Shown one piece after another: positions 35,045 through 44,722 of a stretch of 64,000 nucleotides of DNA. The notes under the pieces are model-generated. The model had not been told where the DNA came from. It did not search any database and was given only the letters and a program-made list of their open reading frames with translations. Location of the stretch: contig CAVULO010000006.1 of the NCBI GenBank assembly GCA_963742345.1, forward strand, positions 120,765 to 184,764. Direction: 5' to 3'. The DNA comes from Pseudolabrys sp963742345. GTDB lineage: Bacteria; Pseudomonadota; Alphaproteobacteria; Rhizobiales; Xanthobacteraceae. How positions within the stretch are numbered: the first letter of the stretch is position 1; each line of letters opens with the position of its first letter. Both the position numbers and the translations under genes were made by a program.

Positions 35045-35932
35045 TCATGGCACGAAACCTGCGCCGAGCACGCGCGGGGTTCCAGCGAGGTCGTTGCGCG
35101 CAGTGCCAACGGTTAACCCGGCGTTGGTAAACAATATGCGGACTTCGGCCTCCTGACCTGCACCTAATTCTACGAACAAGCGCCCACCCGGTGCCAAAAG
35201 GCGCCTGGCGTCTGCGGCAATCGCACGATATGCCGCCAGCCCGTCATCGCCACCATCAAGTGCCACCGCTGGATCGTAGTCCCGGACCTCCGGTGCAAGA
35301 GTGGCAATCTCGTCATGCGCGATATAGGGCGGGTTTGACACGACCAGGTCGAATGGGCCCTGAAGGTCTGAGGCGATGTCGCAGACGACGAAGGTGCAGC
35401 GGGCCTCGAAATCAAATTGTGCCGTATTTGTTCGTGCGGCTTGCAAGGCTGCCGCGCTGACATCGGTGCCAGTGCCGGTCGCATTCGGCAATTCGTGCAG
35501 CAGCGCCAACAGCAGTGCGCCTGAACCGGTTCCGATGTCCAGGATGCGCAACTTTTCCATCCGGAGGCCGCCGCGCACGACATAGTCGAGCGCAGCTTCG
35601 ACGACGGTTTCTGTCTCCGGCCGAGGTACGAGCACGTCCGGGCCGATTGCGAGCATAAGACTCCAGAATTCTTTCTGACCAAGAATCCGCGACACTGGCT
35701 CGTGCCTCAATCTGCGTGCGGCAAGCGCCGATATCATCGCTATTTCTCGCGCCTCCAGAAAGCGATCCGATTGCACGATCAGCCGGGTGCGGTCGAGGTG
35801 CAGCGCGTGGCCGACGAGCATTCGTGCATCTGCATCCGCCTCGCTGATGGCAGCAGAGCGGAACGCTTGCGCCACGAGGTGCAGCGCCTCCGAAACTGAG
35901 GCGCCTGCCTTCAGCCCCGGAATCACTCTCAC
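35045..35932 (-). CDS. prmC: Peptide chain release factor N(5)-glutamine methyltransferase
   Basis: 295 aa. It methylates the Gln of the GGQ motif in release factors. The N-terminal helical domain (about 1-90) is followed by RILGQKEFWSL and DVLVPRPETETVVEAAL, the SAM motif ILDIGTGSGALLLALL and the signature VVSNPPYIA. The start is a GTG at 35932 that overlaps the prfA stop (GTGA), coupling the enzyme to its substrate. Confidence 0.95.
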   Translation of the reverse strand: MRVIPGLKAGASVSEALHLVAQAFRSAAISEADADARMLVGHALHLDRTRLIVQSDRFLEAREIAMISALAARRLRHEPVSRILGQKEFWSLMLAIGPDVLVPRPETETVVEAALDYVVRGGLRMEKLRILDIGTGSGALLLALLHELPNATGTGTDVSAAALQAARTNTAQFDFEARCTFVVCDIASDLQGPFDLVVSNPPYIAHDEIATLAPEVRDYDPAVALDGGDDGLAAYRAIAADARRLLAPGGRLFVELGAGQEAEVRILFTNAGLTVGTARNDLAGTPRVLGAGFVP

Positions 35933-37011
35933 GCCGCACCTTCGGCCGCCAGCAATTCGGCCTGATGTTCGGTCACCAGCGCGTCAATGACCTCGTCGAG
36001 CGCCTCGCCCTCCATCACTTGTGGCAACTTGTGGAGCGTAAGATTGATGCGGTGATCGGTGACGCGGCCCTGCGGAAAATTATAAGTCCGAATGCGCTCG
36101 GACCGGTCGCCCGAGCCGACTTGCCCGCGCCGCTCGGCCGCGCGCTCGGCGTCCCGCTTTGTGCGCTCCTGGTCATAGAGCTTGGCCCGCAACATCGTCA
36201 TCGCCTTGGCGCGGTTCTTGTGCTGTGAGCGTTCCTCTTGCACGAAAACCACGATGCCGCTCGGCATGTGCGTGATGCGGATTGCGGATTCGGTCTTGTT
36301 GACGTGCTGGCCGCCGGCGCCCTGCGCACGCATGGTGTCGATCTTGAGGTCGGCATCGTTGATGTGGATGTCGACGTCTTCCACCTCGGGCAGCACGGCA
36401 ACGGTCGCTGCCGAAGTGTGGATACGGCCGGAGGCTTCGGTATCGGGCACGCGCTGTACGCGGTGCACGCCTGATTCAAATTTGAGTTTGGCGAACACCC
36501 CTCGGCCACGCACCTCCGCGACGACTTCCTTAAATCCGCCCTTGGTGCCTTCACTTATCGACAGGATCTCAGTCTTCCAGCCCTGTACGGCGGCGTAACG
36601 CTCGTACATGCGGAATAAATCGCCGGCAAATAGTGCGGCTTCGTCGCCGCCGGTACCGGCGCGAATTTCGAGGATTGCGTTGTGGTCGTCCATCGCGTCC
36701 TTCGGAAGCAAAGCCAGCCGGATCTGCTCTGCCAATTTTTCCCGGCGTTCTTGCAGTTCATGCCGCTCGGCGTCTGCGAGCTTGCGCATTTCCGCATCGG
36801 TCGTGGAATCATCAACCAGCGCCGTGAGTTCGGCGATCTCGTTGTCGGTGTCGCGATAGGCTTTAATTGCCCCGACGACAGGACTGAGTTCGGCGAATTC
36901 GCGCGACAGTCTGACATAGGCGTCGGGACTCAAGCCGGTGGCAAGCTCGCTTTCCACCAATGCATGGCGGGCGAGGAGAGCGTCCAGTTTCTGTTGCGGC
37001 AGGACGATCAA
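35929..37011 (-). CDS. prfA: Peptide chain release factor 1
   Basis: 360 aa, full length. The GGQ hydrolysis motif is at residues 233-235 (RAQGAGGQHVNKTESA), the same numbering as E. coli RF1, and the PxT-type stop-codon reading region lies upstream (VPDTEASGRIHTS). It reads UAA and UAG. Its ATG overlaps the ptsP stop, and its own stop overlaps the prmC start, making ptsP-prfA-prmC a fully coupled operon. Confidence 0.97.
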   Translation of the reverse strand: MIVLPQQKLDALLARHALVESELATGLSPDAYVRLSREFAELSPVVGAIKAYRDTDNEIAELTALVDDSTTDAEMRKLADAERHELQERREKLAEQIRLALLPKDAMDDHNAILEIRAGTGGDEAALFAGDLFRMYERYAAVQGWKTEILSISEGTKGGFKEVVAEVRGRGVFAKLKFESGVHRVQRVPDTEASGRIHTSAATVAVLPEVEDVDIHINDADLKIDTMRAQGAGGQHVNKTESAIRITHMPSGIVVFVQEERSQHKNRAKAMTMLRAKLYDQERTKRDAERAAERRGQVGSGDRSERIRTYNFPQGRVTDHRINLTLHKLPQVMEGEALDEVIDALVTEHQAELLAAEGAA

Positions 37012-39275
37012 AGCTGCAGCCCCTCGGTCGCCGCAAAGCCTTCGAGTTTTTGGCGAATGGAAACACTGCCGACGGGCTGCTCAAGGCAGGGCAAAAGCAT
37101 GGCCTCGCCCTTGCGGCAATCGAGATCGAGCAGCAGCGCCTTAACGGGGCCCACTGCGGAGGGTGAAAGCGAGAGTGTGCGATAGCCGAGAATGGCGAGC
37201 GCCAACGCGCCGATCGGTTGCGAAGCAAGCTCGCCGCATAACGTTACCGGTTTGCCATGCTTATTCGCCTTGTCGGCGATGTCCTTGAGTGCGCGCAGGA
37301 CCGGCGCCGACAGTGGGTCGAAACGTTCCGATACACGCGGGTTGCCGCGATCGGCGGCATACAGGAATTGCATCAGATCGTTGGAGCCGACCGAGAGGAA
37401 ATCGACACGCTCCAGCAATTCATCGAGCTGGAACAAAAGCGAAGGCACTTCGACCATGGTGCCGATCTCGACCCGCTCGGGCAGCTCGTGCCCATGCCGC
37501 CGCAGATGAGTCAATTCGACTTCGACGAGGGACTTGGCCTTGTCGAATTCTTCTACGACGGCAATCATCGGAAACATTACTTTAAGGCTGCGCCCGCCCG
37601 CTGCACGCAGCAGCGCGCGGACCTGGCTGCGCAACAGGCCGGGCCGGTCGAGACCGAGCCTGATCGCCCGCCAACCCAGTGCGGGGTTTTCTTCTTCGAT
37701 ATTGCGCATGTACGGCAGCACCTTGTCGCCGCCAATATCGAGGGTGCGAAAGGTCACTGGCTTTTTTCCAGCGGCATCGAGCACCGCGCGGTAGAGCGCA
37801 AGCTGTTCGCCGGTGCGCGGCAGCGTATCTGCAACCATGAACTGCAACTCGGTACGAAACAGACCAATGCCGGCGGCGCCCGTATCCTCGATATGTGGAA
37901 GATCGATAGTGAGGCCGGCATTGATCATCAGCGCGATTTTCTGGCCATCCCTAGTGACGCAAGGCCGCTCGCGCAGCGCCCGATATTGGGCCTGCCGGCG
38001 GGCGCGCAACTTCACTCGCTCGCCATATGACGCCTGGATGTCCTGCGGCGGACGCATGTGGATATGGCCCGTCGAACCATCGACGATGATGGCGTCCCCC
38101 GGCTCGACTAGGCCGGTTGCATTGTCGATTTCGCCCACCGTCGGAATACCGAGCGCGCGCGCCACAATGGAGACGTGCGAGGTCGGCCCGCCTTCCTCGA
38201 GTACGAGCCCGCGCAGTCTTTTGCGGTCGTAGTCGAGGAGCGCTGCCGGCCCCATGGAGCGCGCCACGACGATGGCGTTTTCCGGCAGTTGCTCCTTGGT
38301 TGGCGCGTGATCCTGGCCCATCAAGACGCGCATCAGCCGGTTGGCGAGATCGTCAAGATCGTGCAGGCGGTCGCGCAAATAATGATCGGAAGCGCGCAAC
38401 ATGCGCGCACGAGTGTCGGACTGCACGCGCTCCACGCTGGCCTCGGCCGTGAGACCGGTCATTACGGCTTCGCGGATTTTGTGCAGCCAGCCCTGGTCGT
38501 AAGAAAACATGCGATAAGCCTCGAGTACGTCACGATGTTCACCGCCGTCGGCGACATCGCGATGCTCGACCAGCCGATCCAGATCTTCGCGTAAGGTGGC
38601 GATGGCGGCGTCGAGTCGCTTGAGCTCGTGCGGCACATCGTCGGCGATGACGTCGGTAATAACCACGCGCGGCTCGTGCAACACGACGTGGCCGAGTGCG
38701 ATGCCATCGGAAAGCGAACTGCCGGTGAGATGCATCGCGTGACGGGCGGCTGGTTCGGCGCCAGGGCGGGCGAGCGAGGACAGCTCGCCGGATGCAATCA
38801 TCTCGGCGAGCACCATCGCCGTGGTTTGCAGCGCCTCTTCTTCTTCCTCGGTGTAGGTGCGACGCGCGCGGTTCTGCACCACCAGCACGCCGAGTGTGTT
38901 GCCCGCGCGCAGGATCGGCACGCCCAGAAACGAGTGGTAGATTTCTTCGCCGGTTTCCGCGCGGTAAGAGAAGGCCGGATGCGCTTGCGCGTCCGACAGG
39001 TTCATCGGATTGGCTTCGCTGGCGACCAAGCCGACCAGTCCTTCGTCGGCCTTAAGTACGGTTTGGTGGACGGCTTCGCGCTTGAGGCCTTCGGTGGCGT
39101 ACAGCTCGAGGGTTCCGTCTACGCGCAAGACGTAGACAGAGCACACCTCCGCCACCATGTTGGCGGCGATCAACACCACCACCTTGTCGAGGCGATCTTG
39201 CGCGCTGACCGGCTCCGCCATTACCTCGCGAAGTCGGCGCAACAGCACGCGCGGACCGCCCAGCGCGCCACGCAT
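37008..39275 (-). CDS. ptsP: Phosphoenolpyruvate-protein phosphotransferase, nitrogen PTS (EI-Ntr)
   Basis: 755 aa. An N-terminal GAF domain (about 20-165; LDKVVVLIAANMVAEVCSVYVL) is fused to PTS enzyme I. The phosphorylated residue is His367 in GGPTSHVSIVARALGIP. The PEP-binding barrel follows (GIGLFRTELQFM, FRTLDIGGDKVLPY, EIGTMVEVPSLLF, VDFLSVGSNDLMQFLYAADR). It phosphorylates NPr to signal nitrogen and PHB/potassium status. In this group the GAF domain senses glutamine or 2-oxoglutarate. It is coupled to prfA by an ATGA overlap. Confidence 0.96.
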   Translation of the reverse strand: MRGALGGPRVLLRRLREVMAEPVSAQDRLDKVVVLIAANMVAEVCSVYVLRVDGTLELYATEGLKREAVHQTVLKADEGLVGLVASEANPMNLSDAQAHPAFSYRAETGEEIYHSFLGVPILRAGNTLGVLVVQNRARRTYTEEEEEALQTTAMVLAEMIASGELSSLARPGAEPAARHAMHLTGSSLSDGIALGHVVLHEPRVVITDVIADDVPHELKRLDAAIATLREDLDRLVEHRDVADGGEHRDVLEAYRMFSYDQGWLHKIREAVMTGLTAEASVERVQSDTRARMLRASDHYLRDRLHDLDDLANRLMRVLMGQDHAPTKEQLPENAIVVARSMGPAALLDYDRKRLRGLVLEEGGPTSHVSIVARALGIPTVGEIDNATGLVEPGDAIIVDGSTGHIHMRPPQDIQASYGERVKLRARRQAQYRALRERPCVTRDGQKIALMINAGLTIDLPHIEDTGAAGIGLFRTELQFMVADTLPRTGEQLALYRAVLDAAGKKPVTFRTLDIGGDKVLPYMRNIEEENPALGWRAIRLGLDRPGLLRSQVRALLRAAGGRSLKVMFPMIAVVEEFDKAKSLVEVELTHLRRHGHELPERVEIGTMVEVPSLLFQLDELLERVDFLSVGSNDLMQFLYAADRGNPRVSERFDPLSAPVLRALKDIADKANKHGKPVTLCGELASQPIGALALAILGYRTLSLSPSAVGPVKALLLDLDCRKGEAMLLPCLEQPVGSVSIRQKLEGFAATEGLQL

Positions 39276-39443
39276 TGTTGGGGTCCTCTAGCCGCGGTTT
39301 GAGCCGCAACCTCATTACGACCGAAACGTGTACGAATAGCGACTGCCGACCCTGCATCCGCGGCCGCTTGCTCGTCAGGCTATAGCCAATGGCCCATGCA
39401 AGGGGCAAGCCAAAGAGCGGTTTTCTCAGCTGCCCGGTGACTT

Positions 39444-40697
39444 CTACACCTTATCCAGCCCATAGAGCGTGTGCAGGGTGCGGACTGCCAGGTCGGTTTG
39501 GGCAGCCTTGATCAGCACCGAGAACTTGATCTCGGAGGTGGTGATGGCGAGGATATTGATCTTTTTCTCGGACAGAGCCTTAAACGCTTGGGCCGCCACG
39601 CCGGCGTGGCTGCGCATGCCGATGCCGATGACCGAGACCTTAGCGACGTCGGTTGCCCCATCCAGCCGTTCGAAGCCGATCGGTCCTTTGGCCTTTTCGA
39701 GGGTGACGCGGGCGCGCTCGTAGTCGGCCGACGGGACGGTGAAGGTGAGGTCAGTGGTGGCGCCGTCAGCCGATACGTTCTGTACGATCATGTCCACGTT
39801 GATATTGCTTTCGGCGAGAGGGCCAAAGATCGCGGCGGCGACCCCCGGCTTGTCTTGCACGCGGCGAATCGAGATCTGCGCCTCGTCCTTGGAAAAGGCG
39901 ATGCCGGTGACGATCTGCTGTTCCACGATGTCTCCTTCGTCGCAAATGAGAGTGCCGGATGGCGGCTTGGAGGGATCGATGTCCTCCGGCTTTTCGAAGC
40001 TTGAGCGCACGAAGATGCGCACATTGTGCACCATGCCGAGTTCGACTGAACGCACTTGCATGACCTTGGCGCCGAGTGAAGCAAGCTCGAGCATTTCCTC
40101 GTATGCAATTTTGTCCATACGGTGGGCCATCGGCGCCACGCGGGGGTCGGTGGTGTAAACGCCGTCCACATCGGTGTAGATGTCACAACGCTCGGCGCCG
40201 ATTGCGGCAGCGATTGCCACGGCCGAGGTGTCGGAGCCGCCTCGGCCAAGCGTGGTGACGCGGCCGGTTTCCTTATGCGTGCCCTGGAAGCCCGCGATGA
40301 CAGCGACCTGACCGTGCTCTTTGAATCGCTTGAGCAGCTCGGCGCCATTCACGCCCAGAATCCGAGCAGAGCCGTGCGCATTGTCGGTCAGGATTGGCAA
40401 TTGCCAACCCTGCCAAGACCGGGCGTTAACGCCCATGCCTTCGAGCACGATCGCGAGCAGCCCGGCTGTGACCTGTTCACCGGTGGCCACGACCGCGTCG
40501 TATTCACGGGCATCGTGCAACATGGCGGCTTGCCGGCACCATTCGACCAGCTGATTGGTCACGCCCGCCATGGCGGACACTACAACGGCCACATCGTAGC
40601 CGGCGTCAACCTCGCGCTTGACGTGGCGCGCCACGTTGCGGATGCGGTCGAGATCGGCGACCGACGTTCCGCCGAATTTCATTACCAGCCGAGCCAT
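39444..40697 (-). CDS. lysC: Aspartate kinase
   Basis: 417 aa. It starts MARLVMKFGGTSVADLDRI and has the kinase motifs TLGRGGSDTSAVAIAAAI and CDIYTDVDGVYTTDPR. Two ACT domains (about 265-410) give feedback control by lysine/threonine; VIGIGMRSHAGVAAQAFKAL is the second-ACT signature. It makes aspartyl phosphate for lysine, threonine and methionine. It is 168 bp upstream of ptsP, the usual order in Hyphomicrobiales. Confidence 0.97.
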   Translation of the reverse strand: MARLVMKFGGTSVADLDRIRNVARHVKREVDAGYDVAVVVSAMAGVTNQLVEWCRQAAMLHDAREYDAVVATGEQVTAGLLAIVLEGMGVNARSWQGWQLPILTDNAHGSARILGVNGAELLKRFKEHGQVAVIAGFQGTHKETGRVTTLGRGGSDTSAVAIAAAIGAERCDIYTDVDGVYTTDPRVAPMAHRMDKIAYEEMLELASLGAKVMQVRSVELGMVHNVRIFVRSSFEKPEDIDPSKPPSGTLICDEGDIVEQQIVTGIAFSKDEAQISIRRVQDKPGVAAAIFGPLAESNINVDMIVQNVSADGATTDLTFTVPSADYERARVTLEKAKGPIGFERLDGATDVAKVSVIGIGMRSHAGVAAQAFKALSEKKINILAITTSEIKFSVLIKAAQTDLAVRTLHTLYGLDKV

Positions 40698-40858
40698 GAC
40701 ATTCCCGGGCGCGTCGAGAGGCGCTGAAAAGCGGCCGGCGCAAACGTTAAAGGTCCGAGCGCCGGCCCGAAAAGTTGCGTATACATACCGGTGGGGTGCA
40801 GTAACCGCAACATCACAGCTGCAACGCGGCTATAGTCGCGAAGAACCAAGGCCTCACG

Positions 40859-41308
40859 ATGCGATATATCGATCACATCCTGCAGCCCGGCGAGACTGTG
40901 GCCTATACGACGACCCTGCACTGGATTGTTTATCTTCCGGCGATCGGTCTATGGCTGCTGGCCGTCATCGCGCTCACCGCCGGTGGCGCTGCCGGGCCCG
41001 TCTCGCTACTGGTTGCGATTATTTGTGCGCTGGCCGGATTGGGACTGGCTTTCGGGGCCTGGGTCAGGCGCTGGACGACAGAGATAGACGTGACGGACCG
41101 CCGCATCGTCTACAAGCGCGGCTTCATTCGCCGGCACACGGTTGAGATGAACATGGACAAGGTCGAGAGTGTGGATGTCGACCAATCAATACTGGGACGA
41201 ATGCTCAATTACGGTGACATCACCGTTCGGGGGACCGGCGTCGGTATCGAGCCACTGCACAATATCGATGCGCCGCTCGAATTCCGAAATCAGGTGACCG
41301 CGCGCTGA
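40859..41308 (+). CDS. Bacterial PH-domain membrane protein (DUF304/bPH2)
   Basis: 149 aa. Two membrane helices (about residues 22-45 and 48-68) precede a bacterial PH domain (TEIDVTDRRIVYKRGFIRRHTVEMNMDKVESVDVDQSILGRMLNYGDITVRGTG shown as one continuous fold). The ILGRMLNYGDI core is characteristic. Function is not established; such proteins are membrane-associated. It is divergent from lysC and 24 bp ahead of ubiG. Confidence 0.9.
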   Translation: MRYIDHILQPGETVAYTTTLHWIVYLPAIGLWLLAVIALTAGGAAGPVSLLVAIICALAGLGLAFGAWVRRWTTEIDVTDRRIVYKRGFIRRHTVEMNMDKVESVDVDQSILGRMLNYGDITVRGTGVGIEPLHNIDAPLEFRNQVTAR

Positions 41309-41332
41309 CACCAAGAGGGGCCGGAAACAAGC

Positions 41333-42100
41333 ATGGCAGGTAAACGTCACGCATCGTCCGTCGATCAAGCCGAGATCGAGCGTTTCTCACGCCATGCCGC
41401 CGATTGGTGGAATCCGCGCGGCCCCATGGCGGCATTGCACAAGTTCAATCCGATACGGCTCGGCTATATCCGCGACCAAAGCGCGGCACACTTTACCCGC
41501 GACCCCAAAAAGCTGGACTGTCTGAAAGGCCTGCGCATGCTGGATATCGGCTGTGGCGGCGGCATCTTGTCAGAGCCGCTTGCACGGCTCGGCGCGGTAA
41601 TGGTCGGTGCCGATCCGTCAGAGGACAATATCGTTGCTGCTCGCGCGCATGCCGAAAGCGCGGGCGTCACTGTTGACTACCGCGCTACAACCGCAGAAGA
41701 GCTGGCCGCCGCTGACGAGCGTTTCGACGTGTTGCTCGCCATGGAGGTAGTCGAACATGTCACCGATGTTGATGGTTTCGTTGCGACCTGCGCCACAATG
41801 GTCAAGCCCGGCGGGCTGATGATCGCCGCCACTCTGAATCGCACGTTGAAAAGTTTCGCACTCGCCATTGTCGGCGCTGAATATGTATTGCGCTGGCTGC
41901 CGCGCGGAACGCATCAATGGGACAAATTCGTTACCCCCGAAGAGTTGGAGACTGTGATCGAACGTAATGGACTGCAAGTGACCGGCGAGCGCGGTGTAAT
42001 CTATAATCCATTTGCCGACCGTTGGCAGTTGTCATCGGATATGGATGTCAACTACATGCTGGTGGCGAAGCGCCCCAAGCAAAAAGGAGAGGTTGCATGA
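41333..42100 (+). CDS. ubiG: Ubiquinone biosynthesis O-methyltransferase
   Basis: 255 aa. The SAM motif MLDIGCGGGILSEPLARLGA and post-motifs LLAMEVVEHVTD and FVATCATMVKPGGLMIAATLNRT are diagnostic of UbiG, as are the N-terminal AADWWNPRGPMAALHKFNPIRLGYI and the terminal GTHQWDKFVTPEEL. It performs both O-methylations of the quinone ring. Its stop overlaps the next gene's ATG. Confidence 0.97.
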   Translation: MAGKRHASSVDQAEIERFSRHAADWWNPRGPMAALHKFNPIRLGYIRDQSAAHFTRDPKKLDCLKGLRMLDIGCGGGILSEPLARLGAVMVGADPSEDNIVAARAHAESAGVTVDYRATTAEELAAADERFDVLLAMEVVEHVTDVDGFVATCATMVKPGGLMIAATLNRTLKSFALAIVGAEYVLRWLPRGTHQWDKFVTPEELETVIERNGLQVTGERGVIYNPFADRWQLSSDMDVNYMLVAKRPKQKGEVA

Positions 42101-42441
42101 TCCTTGAACTGGTCGAATTCAATTCGCCGAAAGGCCGGAGCCGCAAGCAAGTGGCTGAAGAGGCACGCAACGTTATTCCGAAATGGCGCGCCAATAAGGA
42201 ATTACTGCGAAAGCACTTTCTGCTTGAACTCAACGGTAAGGCTGGCGCCGGCGTCTATATTTGGCCGTCGGTTGAAGCAGCGCAGAAAGCGCACAACGAA
42301 GAATGGCGGCAATCAGTGATCAAGCGCACTGGCGGCGCGCCGACTATGCGCTATTTTGACCTGTTCCTGCTGATCGACAATGAGAAGGGAACTGTGACCG
42401 AATTTCCGCAAGCCGCCGAAATCCGGTCCGCAGCCGCCTGA
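42097..42441 (+). CDS. Small alpha/beta-barrel (ferredoxin-like) protein, monooxygenase-like
   Basis: 114 aa from an ATG at 42097 that overlaps the ubiG stop (ATGA). The pattern (MILELVEFNSPKGRSRKQV... ELNGKAGAGVYIWPSVEAAQKAHNEEWRQSV) resembles the dimeric alpha/beta-barrel group that includes the YdhR-type putative monooxygenases. No cofactor motif is visible. Coupling to ubiG hints at quinone or aromatic metabolism, but that is inference. Confidence 0.8.
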   Translation: MILELVEFNSPKGRSRKQVAEEARNVIPKWRANKELLRKHFLLELNGKAGAGVYIWPSVEAAQKAHNEEWRQSVIKRTGGAPTMRYFDLFLLIDNEKGTVTEFPQAAEIRSAAA

Positions 42442-42463
42442 GCGAACAGCACGCACCAACGCA

Positions 42464-43348
42464 ATGCTCTGGGCCGTCTTTACGCTGATCGCCGCGGCGG
42501 CGCAGACCGCGCGTAATGCCATGCAGCGTGAGCTGACCGCGACGCTCGGCACTGTGGGGGCAACCCATGTACGTTTTATGTTCGGCTTTCCTTTCGCTGT
42601 GCTTTTCCTCGCCGGGGTGGTGACAGCGACCGGGTCGGGGTTACCGAACCCGCCGTACATTTTTTGGCCCTGGGTGCTCACTGGCGCCTTCACTCAGATC
42701 GCCGCCACCGCAACCATGCTTTCGGTGATGGGCCAACGCTCGTTTGTCGTGGCCTACGCCTATATCAAGACAGAGCCAGTGCATGTGGCTCTATTCGGGC
42801 TGATCTTTCTCGGCGACAAGGTCACTCCGCTCTCAGCCGCCGCCATCCTGATGGCTACAGCCGGCGTGATCGTCATCTCACTCAAGGCTGGTGCCGGTGA
42901 GGTCCGCACCACGCGCTCAACGATCGTCGGTCTATTGTCCGGTGCGCTGTTTGGGCTTTCTGCCATTGGGTACCGCGGTGCCATCTTGTCGCTGCATCTG
43001 CCTGACTTTGTATTGGCAGCGACATTTTCCGTGACCGTCGGATTGATAATCCAGGCCGCGGTCTTGTCGCTTTATCTCGCGCTGCGAGATCCCAAGGTTC
43101 TACGGGCCATCGCGCACGCCTGGCGCCCCTCGCTTTTCGCCGGGTTCATGGGCGCCTTCGCTTCGGAATTCTGGTTTCTCGCCTTCGCAATCACGACCGC
43201 GGCCAATGTGCGTACGCTTGCGTTAGTCGAGGTGCTGTTCGCACAGGGCGTGACACATTTCGTGTTCAAGCAGCCGACGACCAGACGCGAGAGCGTGGGC
43301 ATCGTAATGGTCGTAATCGGCGTCGCGCTGCTGGTGTGGGCGTATTGA
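42464..43348 (+). CDS. DMT-family (EamA) transporter
   Basis: 294 aa with ten hydrophobic segments in two repeats (about 1-135 and 150-290). Typical features are FGLIFLGDKVTPLSAAAILMATAGVIVISL closing the first repeat and FAQGVTHFVFKQPTTRRESVGIVMVVIGVALLV closing the second. Substrate unknown. It is a different subtype from the DMT gene at 14876 and shares no obvious close identity with it. Confidence 0.88.
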   Translation: MLWAVFTLIAAAAQTARNAMQRELTATLGTVGATHVRFMFGFPFAVLFLAGVVTATGSGLPNPPYIFWPWVLTGAFTQIAATATMLSVMGQRSFVVAYAYIKTEPVHVALFGLIFLGDKVTPLSAAAILMATAGVIVISLKAGAGEVRTTRSTIVGLLSGALFGLSAIGYRGAILSLHLPDFVLAATFSVTVGLIIQAAVLSLYLALRDPKVLRAIAHAWRPSLFAGFMGAFASEFWFLAFAITTAANVRTLALVEVLFAQGVTHFVFKQPTTRRESVGIVMVVIGVALLVWAY

Positions 43349-43370
43349 TATATAGCCGCATAAACGCGGG

Positions 43371-43850
43371 TTAGTTCCGCTCGTCCGGCAACGGGGGCAA
43401 TGGATGGAATTCAATGCCTTCTTCGGATAGTTCGTTCGCTTCCTCGGGAGAGGCCACCCCATAGATCGAACGATGCTCGATTTCCCCGTAGTGCATCTTG
43501 CGCGCTTCCTCAGGGAATTTCTGGCCGACATTGTCGGCGTTCTTGGTGAGATGGTCGCGCAGTTCTTTGAGCTTGGTACGGAATTCTTGCTCCTGCGGCG
43601 AGATCATTGCTACCGGTGTCGGCGCTTCCGGCGTGGCAGGCGCCTTGGCCGTTGGCGCTTCGGTGGGTGCACCCCGTTTCTTTGCCGTCGTAGACAGGCG
43701 CGGCGCCATGATCGCCTTTTCCACCTTGGCTGAACTGCATTGTGGGCAGGTCACCAGTCCGCGCTTGACCTGCTTGTCGTAGGTGGCGGAATCCTGGAAC
43801 CAGCTTTCAAAGTCGTGGCCCCGCTCGCAGACGAGCGCGTAGCGTATCAT
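43371..43850 (-). CDS. DUF1178 family protein
   Basis: 159 aa. The N-terminus MIRYALVCERGHDFESWFQDSATYDKQ and the Cys pair in TCPQCSSAKVEKAIMAPRL form the probable zinc-ribbon of DUF1178. The Pro/Thr/Ala-rich linker (about 60-90) is followed by a conserved helical end (HLTKNADNVGQKFPEEARKMHYGEIEHRSIYG). Function unknown. It is coupled to the nitrilase gene by an ATGA overlap, the standard arrangement. Confidence 0.93.
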   Translation of the reverse strand: MIRYALVCERGHDFESWFQDSATYDKQVKRGLVTCPQCSSAKVEKAIMAPRLSTTAKKRGAPTEAPTAKAPATPEAPTPVAMISPQEQEFRTKLKELRDHLTKNADNVGQKFPEEARKMHYGEIEHRSIYGVASPEEANELSEEGIEFHPLPPLPDERN

Positions 43851-44722
43851 TCCGCCCTCCGCACGACATGCAGGTGGGCTGGCTCTGCCATAGGTTCAAC
43901 GATTTCAAAACGGCGGCCGTGCTGGAGCGACGGAATGCGTGCGCGTGCGCTGGCTACTTGCGCGGGATCGATCTCGGCCATGACTACCCCCGGCTCGGTG
44001 TCACCTTCGGCAATGATGCGCCCCCAAGGGTCAACGATCAGTGAATGGCCGTAAGTGTCCCTGCCATTCTCGTGTCTGCCACCCTGCGCCGCGGCGAACA
44101 CAAAGCACCCGTTTTCGATCGCGCGGCTGCGTATGAGGACATGCCAATGCGCTTCGCCGGTTTGTTTGGTGAATGCGGACGGAATTGCCAACATGGTCGC
44201 GCCGGCTTCGGCCAGCGCGCGATAGAGCGCGGGGAAACGCAGGTCGTAGCAAACGGTCAAACCCAGGCGTCCCCACGGCAAATCCGCCAGAACCGCCAGT
44301 TCGCCGGGACGATAATTGCGTGATTCGCGATAGCTTTCACCATCCGCAAGATCGACATCGAACATATGGATCTTGTCGTAGCGTGCGATGATGTCGCCTT
44401 TAGGATCGACAAGGAACGAGCGGTTGGCTGCCCTGTCGGGCGAAATTTTAATCGCCAGCGAACCGATATGGATATAGATACCGAGCTTGCGGGCAAGCTC
44501 GCGCAAGGCCGCAAGCGAGGCATCCGACTCTTCCTCGACGACTGCGGCGAAAAGCTGCTCGCGCTTGGCCGCCAGGATATTGGTCATCTCGGGAGTGAGC
44601 GCGTAGTCGGCACCGGCCGATTTCGCTTCGCCGATCATGCGTACGACGTTGTCGATGTTAGCGCCGGGCTCAAGTCCCGAGCGCATCTGGATCATCGCGG
44701 CTTTAAAGGTGCCGGCACTCAT
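43847..44722 (-). CDS. Carbon-nitrogen hydrolase (nitrilase superfamily, Nit2-like)
   Basis: 291 aa. The Glu-Lys-Cys triad is Glu45 (ALTPEMTN), Lys117 (RYDKIHMFDVDL) and Cys158 (TVCYDLRFP). The length and YRESRNYRPGE segment match the Nit1/Nit2 branch, whose members repair deaminated glutathione or hydrolyse omega-amides, so either is likely. It lies between grxC and DUF1178, overlapping both by 4 bp, and its pairing with glutaredoxin is consistent with glutathione metabolism. Confidence 0.93.
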   Translation of the reverse strand: MSAGTFKAAMIQMRSGLEPGANIDNVVRMIGEAKSAGADYALTPEMTNILAAKREQLFAAVVEEESDASLAALRELARKLGIYIHIGSLAIKISPDRAANRSFLVDPKGDIIARYDKIHMFDVDLADGESYRESRNYRPGELAVLADLPWGRLGLTVCYDLRFPALYRALAEAGATMLAIPSAFTKQTGEAHWHVLIRSRAIENGCFVFAAAQGGRHENGRDTYGHSLIVDPWGRIIAEGDTEPGVVMAEIDPAQVASARARIPSLQHGRRFEIVEPMAEPAHLHVVRRAE

